This document shows positions 1-12,800 of a stretch of DNA of 64,000 bases, piece by piece. Made by a program: the position numbers and the translations under genes. Below the pieces are notes generated by a model. That model was not told where the DNA came from and made no database searches. It worked only from the letters and a program-made list of their open reading frames with translations. The DNA comes from Gonium pectorale. Taxonomy: Eukaryota; Chlorophyta; Chlorophyceae; Chlamydomonadales; Volvocaceae. The stretch is from assembly GCA_001584585.1 (NCBI GenBank), contig LSYV01000026.1, positions 102,005-166,004 of the forward strand. Reading direction: 5' to 3'. How positions within the stretch are numbered: position 1 is the first letter of the stretch; every line of letters starts with the position of its first letter.

Positions 1-214
1 TGAGGGGTTTCGAGGTGCCGGCTCTGTGTCTTTGAGCGTCTGTGGTCAGAAGCCACACCGGAAGCAGATTGGCAAGGTCTCTCTCCCACTGCTGTTTGCA
101 CTCAACATAAGCCCACCTGCACCCGCTGTAACCACATCTTTGGAATTCCGGGTCACCCCGGCCGCCCATACGGTCTTCCGGATTCCGGCCCGCGCCTGCC
201 GGCCGCCCCTGCAG

Positions 215-1165
215 ATCTGCACCGACGGCCCGCGGCTGCTGGTGCTGCGCACATCGGACTGGAGCCGCCTCCGCCTGCTGTTCGGGCTGCCCGTGGACCA
301 GTTCCCGCAGCCGGTGGCGGCGTGGCACCGGGACTCCAACTACGTCTACGTCGCGGGGGCCAACGCGCAGGTGCGGCTGGGCGGCAGGTCGGCCGGGAGG
401 GGCCAAGATCACCGTCGTCGTTGTTAATGTCCTGCCTAGGGTCAAGGGCGAATGGCATCGTCGCCATTGTCGTCCACCTAACTGGCTCCTCACTGCTGCT
501 TCACGCTTCGAGGCGCGTCTCCCCAGGTTGGGCCGGGGGGCCACTTGACCTTCCAAACCCACTACTACTCCCCAGGTTGGCTCCGTGGTGCATGGGCACC
601 CAGCCCACCCGCGCACCTGCCCATCCAACCTCATTGGGGACAGTCCTGCATCCCGTCGCCTTCTTTCGATGTGTCCGGTCCCCCCGCACTACTGCTCCCC
701 GCACTAAGGTTCGTGCGACCTCCCCCCCTCGGTGTACCCGCATTCGCCGCTACCGTACCCCTGTGGCCCCTCTCCCTCATCCTCACATGCGTGGCTGCCC
801 CCTTCCCGCCTCCCTCGCATTGCGTTTCCCTCCAAACTCTCCCATACCCCCTCATTCCTATACACCCCCTGACCCATCCTCCAACCTCACCTTCTCACGC
901 AAGCATTCCCCCTTCCCGCCTTCATCTAATTCCACTCCATTCTGCAGCTATGCGTCTTCCGCCCAGTCCCCCTTATTCGTATTCCCACCCATCCCCCGCC
1001 CTCCATCGACAGCTGTGCGTCTTCCACCTGGGCAGCGGGCGCCTGGTGGCCACCTTCCGTCACCACCGCATCAACATCCGCGACCTGCACTACGACCCAG
1101 ACCGCAACCTGCTGGCCTCGTGCGGCTTCGACAAGAGCGTAAAGCTGATGCGAGGGCCGCCCTGA
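215..1165 (+). CDS. WD40-repeat protein, C-terminal end (partial)
   Basis: Two exons are visible: 215-370 and 1013-1165, joined in phase 0 across a GT-AG intron. The first follows a cctgcag acceptor, so earlier exons lie to the left of the window. The joined reading gives beta-propeller-like blades. One contains VAAWHRDSNYVYVAGAN. The next runs from LCVFHLGSGRLVATFRHH to LLASCGFDKSVKLM, the usual WD-repeat pattern of His, Asp and a closing strand, with Met where Trp is normal. The stop follows four residues later (RGPP), so the last blade ends the protein. WD40 propellers are protein-binding platforms. I cannot say which family member this is, because the diagnostic N-terminal part is missing. 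The intron between the two exons is unusually C-rich. Confidence 0.6.
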
Positions 1166-1248
1166 GGCAGGAGGACAGCTCGCCTAGGCAGGAGGACAGC
1201 TCGCCTAGGCAGGAGGACAGCTCGCCTATGCAGGAGGACGGCTTGCTT
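1165..1248 (+). repeat. 21-base minisatellite at the WD40 stop codon
   Basis: Four head-to-tail copies of a 21-base unit (AGGCAGGAGGACAGCTCGCCT). The first three are identical and the fourth has drifted. The array shares its first base with the TGA stop codon of the WD40 gene. The unit length is a multiple of three and one frame stays open, but the stop codon lies before it, so it should be 3' UTR. Confidence 0.85.
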
Positions 1249-3844
1249 GTTCAGGTTGGGGCTATGTGTTCTCAGCAAAGCGGGGCTGGCGCTGGGGAGC
1301 CCAGAGCGCGCTGCCTTAAGCTTGAGGTGCCTGATGAGGGGGTGGGTGGTAGCTGAGCAGCGGTGAGAGCGTGGGTGGGGGCCCGCCCGGGTGCGGTGAC
1401 CGTTGTGCGTGTGCGGCGGCGTGGCGCGGTACGATCGCTACCACAGTACCACCGTACTCTCTGGGCAGGCCTGGGGCGATCCGGATGCTTGTGGTTCCTC
1501 TCTTCCGACGGCGCGTGGCGGCGAATTCGACACAGACGCCAGCCTGCCGGGCGCACCGGGAACGCGGTGTGTGTGGATAAAAACAGAGAACCAGAAACGG
1601 GGAAGGCAGGCTGGATGTGTTGAGTCGGCCGGACGCACGGGCGGCTGGGTGTGACCCGCGGGTCGCTGGGCTGGCCGCGGTGGCACGGGGGGGGCGCCGA
1701 CGCGTAGCGCTGTATAGCGTCTGCAGTGCCCGGGGAGGTGTGGGTGGGCGGCGCGGCACATTACGGGCGGACCATTGGTGCATGCGCAGGGCGTTGGATT
1801 GAGGTGGGGCCCCTTTCAGCGCGTGAGTGGGACACTCCGCAGTAAGCTGGCTGTATGACTGCCCTATCGAAGAGCGCGAGGTCCAAATCAAGGGGAAGGC
1901 GGCTGCGCAGCTGTAGGCAGGTGGTAGGTACCGTCCGGCGGGCCTGTGCTTCCGGTGGCGGGCAACGGCCCGAAGTGGGCGCCGTGGCACTGCCGACTTG
2001 GCGCGCTCATGGTTGCCTCCTGCTTCGGTCGGGGTCGGGCCTGGTCTGGTGGACGGCATACCCAAAAGGGATGCCCAGCGAATCGCTCGAGCAGCAGCAC
2101 ACCCGCCCCCCCTCCCCGGCGCCCTGCGCCAGGCAGGCAGAGCACCGCGGGGAGTGCTGCCTGATACGGCAGCTGGTACCTGCGGGCGCAGCGTTCTGCA
2201 CGGAGCTAATGGCCACCCGCGAACGCAGCCGCTAATGACGACACCGGAATACATCGCTTCTGTGTGTCGTGTTCACATGTGTCGCCAATAACCCCAACAA
2301 GCTGTCGTCAATTTTACGAGTGAAGGCCAGTAACCGCCGTGGCTCCTTCCGTCCCTACTGCCGCCAACCGAGGACCACGTTGCTACAAAGACAGTCAGGG
2401 CTTCGTCTTCTAGGAATCTTTCAACGACACAAGGGGACATTTGTTCTATTGCGCATCCGCGATAAGGTTTGATTACGCCCTCAACTTGATAAAGGTCCCA
2501 CAGCGCCGGCACGACTCTGTAGCAAGGTGGCGCGAAAACCGTGGCGCGCGCAGTCAAGCCGTGCGCCTTGCGTACTGCCCACGGCTGTCAAGGACTAACT
2601 TACAAAGGGCTAGCATCGTGGATGGGCGATCAGAAACGCCCAGAAAGGAAAAAGCAATTTAGGACGCATGCATGCTGGAAACTCGGCAACTCCTCCTTGC
2701 TCGACCGCCCAACCGAAGGAAGAGAGCGGACAGCGCAATCCGAACGTAAAGCACCTGTTCGGCCGCGAGACGCCAGCGGCAGCCCGCTCTGGCAATATTT
2801 GACGCACAGCACAGACTCAGCCACAACTGACGAACTTAGCAGCCGCCACGGGCGCTGCATCGAAAGACCCCCACAAGCACCGCTATCGGCACGGCACGGC
2901 GCCATAAAGAAACCGTACAATGTCAACCACCGTACAACCGCCCAACAACGTCCCGAACTGGGCAGAGTAGCTGGCAGTGCCCAGACCCGGCTGTGGTGGG
3001 CGCAGGATTGCGCCCCATTGAAAATACGCGGATACGTTGGTGGTGCTCACCGTGGTGTCGGCGCCTGACGGCAGAAGGCAGTGGTGCAACGGCCACCAGT
3101 AGTAAACAACGGGCAGTCTTACGCCGTTTGCGCCACGAGGGGGGACCAAAAAGACCGAGCCAAGCAACCCTCCACCGCAACCCCTGAGCGCAACCAAAAC
3201 ATGAGTAGTATCGTCAGGCCGGAGGCTATGTCGGCAGGTGATTAGCACAGGCCCGCAAGGTGATGGGGGACCATAACCCGTACTTGAAGGGGATCGAGCC
3301 ATGGTGCACGCGATCCTTGGACGCCAATACCTAAGACAATGCGGTAGTCGACATATGTCACCGATTCCGCCAGCCAATCGAAAAAGCGATCAATCACATA
3401 CCATCGCACGGAGCGCCAGCATATTTGGCCTCGCAACGGCACTCGCAACGCACGGCATTTGGCCTCGCAACGGCACGCACTCGACGCCACACGACACCCC
3501 CCTCTCAAGCCGCGTGCCCACGCCGCGACAAGCCCCGGCCAAACGAACGAGCAGCACATAACGGCGGGTCGGAAGATAAGCAGATGACGCAGAATGGATG
3601 AAGCGCGCGCACGGGGCATGTCCCGGTCCATTCAAGTGCTGTTTGCTTCGTGGAGCGCCTGCCTGCATGCAGCGTGATGCAAATGCCGTATGCACGCCTC
3701 CGCGACGTTGCGACAGGGCGTGGCCCACTCGGGCCCCCGCGCGTCGGGTGCTGCCCGCTCAGTACGGTAGCCCTCTTCGGGCCGCAATGCATCCCCACGC
3801 GTTCACAGTTCAAGGTGGCGGTTCCCTAACGAGCACGCAGCCCT
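1249..3844. other. Convergent intergenic region
   Basis: This lies between the 3' end of the WD40 gene (+) and the 3' end of the cyclase gene (-). I see no exon with the codon bias of the neighbours and no recognisable protein. Open frames here, including a 312-residue frame on the minus strand at 1316-2254, look like chance frames in GC-rich DNA. It contains one short dispersed-repeat fragment at 1576-1611. The part from about 2270 to 3500 is less GC-rich than the rest. Confidence 0.6.
1576..1611 (+). repeat. Fragment of dispersed repeat family (copy H)
   Basis: About 35 bases almost identical to the start of the copy at 59626 (shared core GAGAACCAGAAACGGGGAAGG, followed by a similar pyrimidine/purine mix). 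Only this edge of the element is present; the hairpin portion found in longer copies is absent. Confidence 0.55.
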
Positions 3845-6800
3845 TCAAGCCCGCGGCTCGCCCGCGCCCTCAGCAGGCACGGGCCCTGCGCCCAAGGAGG
3901 CCGCCGCCGCCGTCGCCGGCATCGGCAAGCGCGGCGAGTCGTCACTCGAGGCGCCAACAACCGCCTGCTGCCCCGCGAACGGACTCCAGCTGGACTGCGG
4001 CATAGTCAGCGGCGGCGCCGGCGGCAGCGGCGCAAGCTGCGCCATCGCCGGCGCCACCGGCGGCGGCATCGGCAGCATCCCGCCCACCACGCCAAATGTA
4101 ATGACGCGCTCAAGAGCGGCGGGCGGCGCGCTGCCGGCAGCAGGGGCGCTACCGCTATTGGGGCCGTCACCGCAGGGAAGCGCTGCCGCCGCTGCCGCAG
4201 CAGCGGCGATCTCCCGAGCCCTGGCGGCTGCGGGCGTAGACTCCCGCGCCGTCGAGGACGCGCCGAAGGGGTTTGGCATGGGCAGGTCCAGGAAGCGGAG
4301 CGCGCCACCACCGCCACCGCTGACGGCGCCATGCTGTCCCTGGCCGCCGCCGGCGCCATGGCGATGGACCCGTCGGGGGATCTTGCGCGCCGCGACCGCC
4401 CCTCCGTCCACCTGCAACTCCACCTCCGTGACCGCGAGGGGGTTGATGTGCAGCATGATGTGCTCGCTGCTACCGCTGCCACTGTAGAACGGCATGCCCG
4501 TCAGCGGCGGCGACGGCGCCGCCGCCGACGGCGCCGTCGAGAGGCTTCCGCCGCCGTCGCCGCCGGCGTTGGCGATCGTCACTTCGCCGGCAGGCGACGA
4601 CATGTTGGTCTGCGACGGCGGCGTTCCCACATGCACCCCAGGCACGGCGCCGCTAATGCCGTCGGAGGAGCGGCGCAGCTCCAGCGGAAGCGGCGCCGAA
4701 TCGACCAAGCCGGCGCGGCCGCCACAGCTGGCGTCGCTGGCGTTGTCGCCGCCACCGCCGGCGGCGGGGTTGGCGGCATCGCGGCCGCCGCCAACGGTGC
4801 GCAGGATTTTGTGCAGCTTCGCCGAGATGCTGCCACCGGGGCCGCTGACGGCAGGGCTCCGCCTGCCCGACGCCGTAGGCGACGGAAACGGCCGCGACGC
4901 GGCTCGCGACGGTGGGCGCAGCTCCAGCGACGGCGGCCGCCCAGGCAGGCCGCTGTTGCTGTAGCGCACCGTGCCGCCGCCGCGGCTCGAGTATGGGCCG
5001 CCGGCGCCGGGGCCGTTCAATCCGGCCCCTCCTCCGGAGGGCGTGCCCAGGCTCAGGGCCGACGCGAGGCCGGAGAGCAGGCCGCCCGGGTTGGCGGAGC
5101 TGAAGGCGCCGCTGCTGGAGCTGTGGCGCGGGCCGCGGCGCGCCACCACCGCCGCCTCCTCCGCCGACAGCGCCGTACCCTTGTACGACACAGACATGAC
5201 CTCGATCTGCGCATCGGCAGAAGCGGCAAAGGCGGCAGAAACGTGTACTGGAAGCGTTCAGGCCCGGGACACGCCGAGGGGCGTGGAAACGAGCAGCTTG
5301 CACACCGCCACAACGTGCAACACCAGAGCCTGAACCCCCGCTCTGTGCCAATCAGGCCCGCACGCTCCCCCCGACGAATGTCTAAGAGCAGATACTCAGG
5401 TACTCAGGTACACAGGCACGCAGACCACCCGCCAGGCCGGGATGCCAGCAGGCCGGGTCGCACCTTGTCCATCACGCCCTTCAGACTCATCAGCCCCAGG
5501 CTGCTGGCGGTTATCTCGTCCTCGCCGCCCGAGCGCGCCAGCAGCGCCAGCCGCGGCTCGGCCGCCGCCCACACAGCTGCGCTGCAGTGCACTCCGCCCG
5601 CGTGCGCACGGGAGGCGATGCGCGCGGCGCGGTTCATGGGCCGGCCGCGGTAGGCCATGCGGCCCGTGGTGGCGTTGATCGTGTCCGCCACAAAGCCAGT
5701 GTCCATGCCCACCTGCGGAACAGCGGGGCGTTTAAATGGTTATGAGCGGGTTGGATGTTTGACCTCGTGAGGGCCATGCCATAAGGAACCGGCGTCGAAG
5801 GGCGTACGATAGCAGCAGATGACGCCCGACCTTCAGGCGCAGTCCGCGCATAAGCGTCTTGCAGCGAATGGCCGACGCTCGAGCCAGGCCATGCGCCGGG
5901 CTGCCGCCGGATCCCGCGCCCTGCCACACGCCGCCGGCCAGCGCCGCGGCGGTCGTGGGGCTGGCGCCCAGCGGCAGGCTCGCATCGCCCCACCCCCCGT
6001 GCAGCGGGATGGACACCTCCTGCGGGAGAGGGGTAGGGGAGGGGAGTTGAAGGCAATTACGAGGGGGTGGAGGGGAGGGAGGGCCCGAACCGCGGGCGGC
6101 ACGCGAGGTTGGTTTACGCACGTTGCTGCAGCGCGCAAGGCAAGGCAAGCATTGCAGCGCAGTACAGCACAGCGTAGGCATGGGTACGGCAGCGGTCACG
6201 TAACAGCCGGAATAACACGCGCCTGCCCTCCCCAGGAATGCCCGGCCCCGCTACCTATCATGGCACCCAATGAACCGCACACATACCACAAACCCTTTCA
6301 CCTCACACGCCCAACCCGCCCAACCCATGATCACAGCCCCGCCCAACAACTGCCCTTGCAACACACCCGCTCGCTCCCGCCCACCCCCCACCACCTGCGT
6401 CTCCCGCCTTCCTGCCCTCACCCTCGCCCCCGCCTCCACCCAGGCCCCCGCACCTCGCACAGCTCGTGCTCGAGCAGCTCCTCGCTCCACTTGGCGTCCA
6501 TCAGCAGCTTACCGCAGCGCAGCGACCACTGCAGCGCGTCGGCCGCCTGCCTGAAGGTTGCGAGGCACAGCCCATCCACCAGCTCCACCACGTAGCCGTC
6601 CGCGGCGCTCAGCTGCTCGCTCACCGTGTCCTGGAACAGCGACAGAGCCTCGCCGGCCACCACGGGGTTCCAGGCCAGCAGCGCCTGCGGGGGTGAGCGG
6701 GTTGGACGGCAACAACCGCAGAGGGGGCACAAGAGCGCACAAGAGAGGGCGCAACATGAGAGGGGGTTGAGGTGCGCGCGCTTGCCAAACAACGAAAGCC

Positions 6801-9800
6801 GCACCGAGGGCTAGGCCAGCTGGATGCGGTGGGGTGGGCGGGAGAGGCGGGTGGAGTGGGTAGCGGTGGTGGTGCAGCAGGCGGAGGCCGAGATGCCGTG
6901 CGAAGGAGCAGGGCGATGCGAGAGGCGAGGGCGGGGGCACCACCCGCATACCCGAGCTGCGCTGCTTCAGCCGGGGACAGCCCCAGTCCCCTTCCCGGTG
7001 CCCTGCACTCCTCGCCGTGTCACTGGCGTACGGTGCGCCCGCATGAGGCATGACGCATGAGCCCACTTCCGCACTCGCCATACCTGCGCGCCGATGACGT
7101 ACATGAACACCACAGTGACCCTCCCCACGGGCGCGTCGGGCAGCCCGAGGCTCAGGTACGCGTGCGTTCGCAGCGGCTCGAAGAACGGCAGCCTGCACGA
7201 CAGCACGTACGGCAGGATCTGATACAGCGCCTCCGCCCCCGTAGATTCCTTCTCCGCCGCTGCCGCCGCGGCGGCGGCGGCGGCCGCGTTTGCTGCCGCC
7301 GCCAGCATGTCGCTGTCGCGCTCGTTGCCGCTGCCGGTGCCACCACTGAGGTGGCTGAGCCCGCTGAGCTCCTTGGTCCGGTTGCGCATGGCGGCAGCTG
7401 CGTTGGCCGCCGCCACCTCCTCGCCCAGCGCGTGCTCGCCCATGTGCAGCAGGAAGGCGACCCGGGCGAGGCAGGCGGGCGGGAGCCGCTTGAAGGTGGC
7501 GGAGGATACCAGGACCTGCGCCGGCACGGGGTCATGTGGGTGCGGGTGGGCGGCTGAGCTCCAGAACGCAACCGGCGCGCAAGCCAACAAGCAGGCAGCG
7601 GAGCGCCGTGTGTACCAACGGATGACTCTTGGGAATGCAAACTCCGCAAGGGCGGACTAAGTTTTCAGTCTTCAGCCACACTGAGGCGGAAAGTGATGCC
7701 CCACCCCCCCTTTAGCCCCCGCCCACCTGGCCCCCGTGCGCCGCGTCGCAGACGGTCTTCGCTGCCGTCATGAACGCGCCGCTGTACTGCGTGCGGCCGG
7801 TGGCCTTGTTGAGGGACACCTCGCTCAGGTCAGCACCCGTGTGGATGCCCATGCTGCGAGGGGGTCGGGCAGGGTCGCTCAGTCCAACGGCCCGTTGAGC
7901 GATAACCGCCAGGCCGGCAGTGAGGGGGCCGCCGCAAAGCACAACTTGGGGGAAATACGGGCTGATACCCAGCATCACTCTCCTTTCGAGACGGACGGAC
8001 GAAGAGAATGGGCGACGCGAGTACTGCGACAAGGAGCAGTGGGCACACGCTCCGGTAGGAGACCGGAAATGGCAAGCCCTGCAAAGTGTCCTGCCGTGGG
8101 AGGACTTTTTGCCCATGCTACACAGACTCCCGCAAACGACGCGCTCCCGACACCGTTCCGTGCCAACGCTCACCGCACGCGCATGCCACGAAACGCAAGC
8201 AGCTGCTCGCTGCTGGCCGCCGCGTCGCCGCTCCCGCCCGGCGGCGGGCACCGCTGCCAGCCGTGGCGCAGCGCCACCGTCAGAGAGGACANNNNNNNNN
8301 NNNNNNNNNNNCTCCTACCGTCCGTGTCGTCGTCCGTCCGCCACCGGCGGCGGCGGGGACGCCCGACGCCGGCGCGGCGGCGCCGGCGGTGCCGTTGACG
8401 GTGGGCGACTCGGGAGGCCCCGCCGGCGGCAGCGCTGTCGGATCATCGCCTTCCTCATTGTCAACCATGTAGGAACGGATGTCAGACGCTTGCTTGAGAT
8501 TCGCCTGCCGCTGAAAGCCAGGCATATGTCCCTGCGTCACGCCCGCCACCGCCGCCACCGCCGCCGCCGCCGCCCGGTCGATGCCAGCTGAGGCGCCGCC
8601 CGCGTCTGCGTGGCCGGACCTGGAGCCGATGATCGAGTGCGTGCGGGCCACATGCACGAGCAACTCCAAGGGGTTGCGCCGGCCACTGCCGCCGCCCTCC
8701 TTGCCTCCATGGCTACTGGGGCCACCTCCGCCGCCGCCGACAACCGCCGACGCCGCGGCAGCGAGGCTGCCGCCGTACACGGAGGACGTCCGCACCAAGA
8801 GGCCAGCCGCACCAACGGCGCCGGTGGCGCCACCGCCGTCGGAACCGGTGCGGCCCTTGCTGCCGAGCTTTGGGGTACCGATTCCGCCGGCGGCGCCGCC
8901 GTCGACGATGCCCGTGCTGGTTGTTGGGCTGGGCGTCGTAGCGCCGCCGAGCGTCGAGTCCCCGACGCTTAGCCCGCTGGTGCCGGCGGCGCTATGATTC
9001 CGCAGCCATGCCACAAGGGCACCCACGCTGCGTAGCGACGGCGCGGTGCTGCCGGTGACGCTGCCGGGCCTGCCGCCAGCAACGGCGGCAGCGACGGCTA
9101 CGGCGCCGGCTCCGTTCTCACGCAGCCGACTAGGACCCGTCGGTGTGTGCTGCAGCGGTTGGCCGTGCAGCGGCGATCCGTGAGGCGTTCCAACGCCGGC
9201 GGCGGCAACAGCGGCGGTGCCGTTGGCAATGGTGCCGTTAGCGCAGGAGGCGGGGGAGTCCATAAGGGCCGGCGAGGCAGCTGGGGAGGGCGCCGCGGAC
9301 GCGGGCGTGGCGACACCGCCAGCGGTGCCGGGCCGCGGAGGCGGCAGCAGCGGCGCAAAGCCCGTTTGCACGGCCCGCGTGATGACGTTGAGGAGCTCCT
9401 TGCTGACGTAGCTCAGCGAAGCGATGGGGTCGGAGCGCCTGCGCCACACGAGGCCGAGAGCCAGTGTTAACGCTATATCGAGGGCTGGAGAGTGTGAGAG
9501 TGTGAGAAGCGCCCTGAACCTTACTTACAATGTTGCCAACCCCCTTTCCTGCACCCCGAGCTCTGATCGGAGACCCGTCCTCTCGATTCCTCTTCCCGCC
9601 CTCCCATGCCATTGGCGTGCCACTCACTGAGGCACCACCCAGACCACTTCGCAGTCGGGGTGGCTAAGCATCTCCTCGGGCCAGGGGGCGGCCACCAGAC
9701 GCTCCTGTGGGGCGAGAGGGGCCGGGGCCGACGGCAGGCGTGATTGAGGGGGCATGGTTGACGCTCTCACATGGCGACGTGTGGCGCACTGCTTAACCAG

Positions 9801-12800
9801 CAGCACATTACTGGAGATGGCGCCAAGAGGCCCACAAGCCGTTGGGAGGGGCGTCAGCACGCCTGCTTCTACTCTACGCAAGGAGGTGGGAAAGCGGTTG
9901 CCAGGATACCATACCGGCTGCCGCTGGGTAGCTTGTTTCCCTCGTGCAGTGGCCCCCCTGCTAGCCAGTCGGAGGTCTGTGGCGCCCGCAGTATCATGCG
10001 TCCTGACCTCCCTCGGCGCCAGATATTCCGCGGCTTCATAGATTGCCTACCATTACGCCAAGACCGCCACACAATCGTCCATCCTCATTGCGACCCCGGC
10101 GCCACGTGTCGCACACCGTATCCCATCTTCACTTCCCCACCTGCGCCGCCACAGCGTACAGCGCGGCGTCCTCCGCGCTGTGGAACGCCAGGATGAAGGC
10201 GTCCCCCTCCGTGGCGCTCTCGTAGCCGCGGTGCAGCGGCAGCAACCCGCGCAGCACCTCGTGGTGGCACCGCAGCGCAACGTCCATCACATCAGCCGGC
10301 AGCGTCTCCCACAGCACTGTCAGGGAAAGGCGACGAAAGGAGAGAGAGAGAGAACCACGAGGTTGGGCTACATAGTTGGGCTTCTACCATTTACTAGCTT
10401 CTCCCTTAGACGTGGGATGGCGCCAGGTCGGCAGGGAGCTCGAAGCCGCCGACAGCGCGCCCTTTGACCCCACCCCGGTGTGCTCTGACGCCCCAAATCT
10501 GCCGCTGTCCCGGCAGCTCCCACGCCCGCACCGCCCCTACTCCGCCCCGTCCGCTCCACGGCGTTGCTTCCCCACCAAATCCCAGACACGCAGGGGACGC
10601 ACCAGTGCTATTCTGGATATCAGTTAGGACCAGCGAGGTGCCCAGCCCCGGCCCGGGCGGGCCCAGCGCACCCCCGCCGCGGCGGCGCAGCAGCAGCACC
10701 GCCAGCGACAGCAGGACTGCGGCCGCGACGGTCACGCACACGGAGGAGGCGATGATGGCGGCTAGCTGCTGCCCCGTCAGGCCGCTGCGGGAGCCGCGGG
10801 CCTGCCCGTAATAATAGCCGTAGTCGCCGCTGCAGGAGGAAAGGGACAAGGGAGGACGCGGGTAAGCGATGTGGGCCGCGGCGCCGCGAGATGGGCGGGA
10901 GTCGCGGCCGGCGCAGCAATGGCAACGCGCGAGTAGCACACAGCGAGGCCCGGGGTCTGCGGGCGGCTGACGACGCCTGCCCACGGCCCACGGCGTATGC
11001 CTCGCAGCACCCTGCCCCCATGGGCCCAACCCATAAAATGAAGCCGTGTATCTCACGTCCATCCAATGTCGTTGCAGTACTTGTAGTTCAGGCGAGTTCG
11101 GTTGTTCGCCACCAGCGAGATGAGGTCGTCGGTGGCGGCGGCCGCCAGCCAGGATGCGTCGGTGGGGGAGGCGCGGCTGCGCAGCATCCATCCGGCGGCC
11201 TGGGGAAGCGCACAAAACAGAAGGGTGCAAGGGAGGAGGGTTGAGCGGTTGGCAAACATGCCATCACTGAAACCCTAAACGCATGGCCGGGCGGGGACAG
11301 GGGCCGCGCCAAAAGGTAACGACGCACCATGCACAGCACCGCATGCGGGGAGGGGAGGGGAGGACAGTGATGCAGGCTGCGCCACGCGTGAACGGGCTGT
11401 CGCAAAGGTACGGGAGTGCATCGCTCGAATCTGCGCACACGGCCTGCTGGCAAGGCGCTTGAGACCAGCACGGTCACCGCATTGCACCTGCGTTCCCAAA
11501 CTCCAGTCTGATGAACAACAACCAGGCACATGGCGTCACAGTCGGCGCACCCGACCCCGTGTTGCTGCCCAGAGTGGAAAGGGGCCCCCGTCTTGAGCAT
11601 CCCGCGTCCCCCGCACCTGTGCGTACACCGCCGTGAAATAGCTGCTGCCGCGTATGCGCAGCTCGCACACCACGTTCTTGTGCGGGCCGCGCGCCCCAGG
11701 AGAGTCGCCGCCGGCCTCGGACGAGTTTAGGCTATCTCCTTGCCCCGTTAGGGTCGTCCCCGCGCGGCCGTCCGGGCCCAGCAGCTGCGTCCAGTACACG
11801 GCCAGGAAGCGGGCGGCCTCCTCTGGGGCCACGCCGAGCTGCGGGGCGGGGACCGTGGAGAAGAGGGGGGCATGGCGCTTGCAGTCAGCTTAGGGATGCA
11901 GAGGTAGCGGTTAAGACAGGATGCGGAAACGCCTGATAGCGAGGCAGCGGATTTGAACGCATGTCTGCCGCGATGCCAGGATCAGGGGGGTGGGGTTCCC
12001 AGTGCTCTGGCCCCGGCTTCTAATGCTAATTGCAGTGTGAGAGCGCAGTCACACGAGGTAGCAGCCCCTGGATTTCGGGGAGCGCACGAACTGCCTGGAG
12101 CTGGCACATCTCCGTCGGTGGCATGAGGCCGGGCGCAACTGCGTGTCTTGGCGCCGTCCTCGGAATGCACAGGCATACTCACCGCGGTCAGTGGCTCCAC
12201 CGACGTCCACTCCGCGGCGCTCATCGACGGCTGTTGCTGCAGCCGCCGCCGCTGCGATGTCGCCTGTGCCACCGATGTGCCCGCGACGGGAGGCGTCCCC
12301 GCGGAGGCATCCCCTGCAGGAGCCGAGCCGGGAAGGGAAGGGCCGGACCGGATCGAGTCACGGACGCGGCGCGCACAGCTGCGTGGGGACGCGTACCCCG
12401 GGGCGCGTATCAGGGAGCCAGTGCCTTGCCACCTCCCGCGAACGGAAATGCAAGAGGTCCATACACGGGAGGCCCATGCATTCCTGTCAACGTATAGTGT
12501 TCGACAGAGGCTAATCGCCAATGCCGCGATGAGCTTGGCCTCCAAGTCGCAGGAGCTCCACCTGCACTCCCGGGCCCACCCCCCCGCACGCGGGGCCGCC
12601 CACCCCCCTCAAGCGGGGCCGCCCATCCCCCTCAAGCGGGGCCGCCCACCCCCCTCAAGCGGGGCCGCCCACCCCCCTCAAGCGGGGCCGCCCACCCCCC
12701 TCAAGCGGGGCCGCCCACCCCCCTCAAGCGGGGCCAGCCTCGAAGCGCTGGCACTGGCCTCGGCCACCCGCACACGAGCAAGCAGAGCAGGTGCACATGA

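Noticed and set aside
1316..2254. 312-residue minus-strand open frame
   Set aside because: No recognisable domain, poor codon bias, and many Arg/Pro/His residues typical of chance frames in GC-rich DNA.
4331..5653. 440-residue plus-strand open frame
   Set aside because: Antisense to the last exons of the cyclase gene, with Arg/Ala-rich composition typical of a shadow frame and no motif.
12585..12745. CRISPR-like array
   Set aside because: Units are 23 bases in direct tandem with no unique spacers, inside an intron of a eukaryotic gene.
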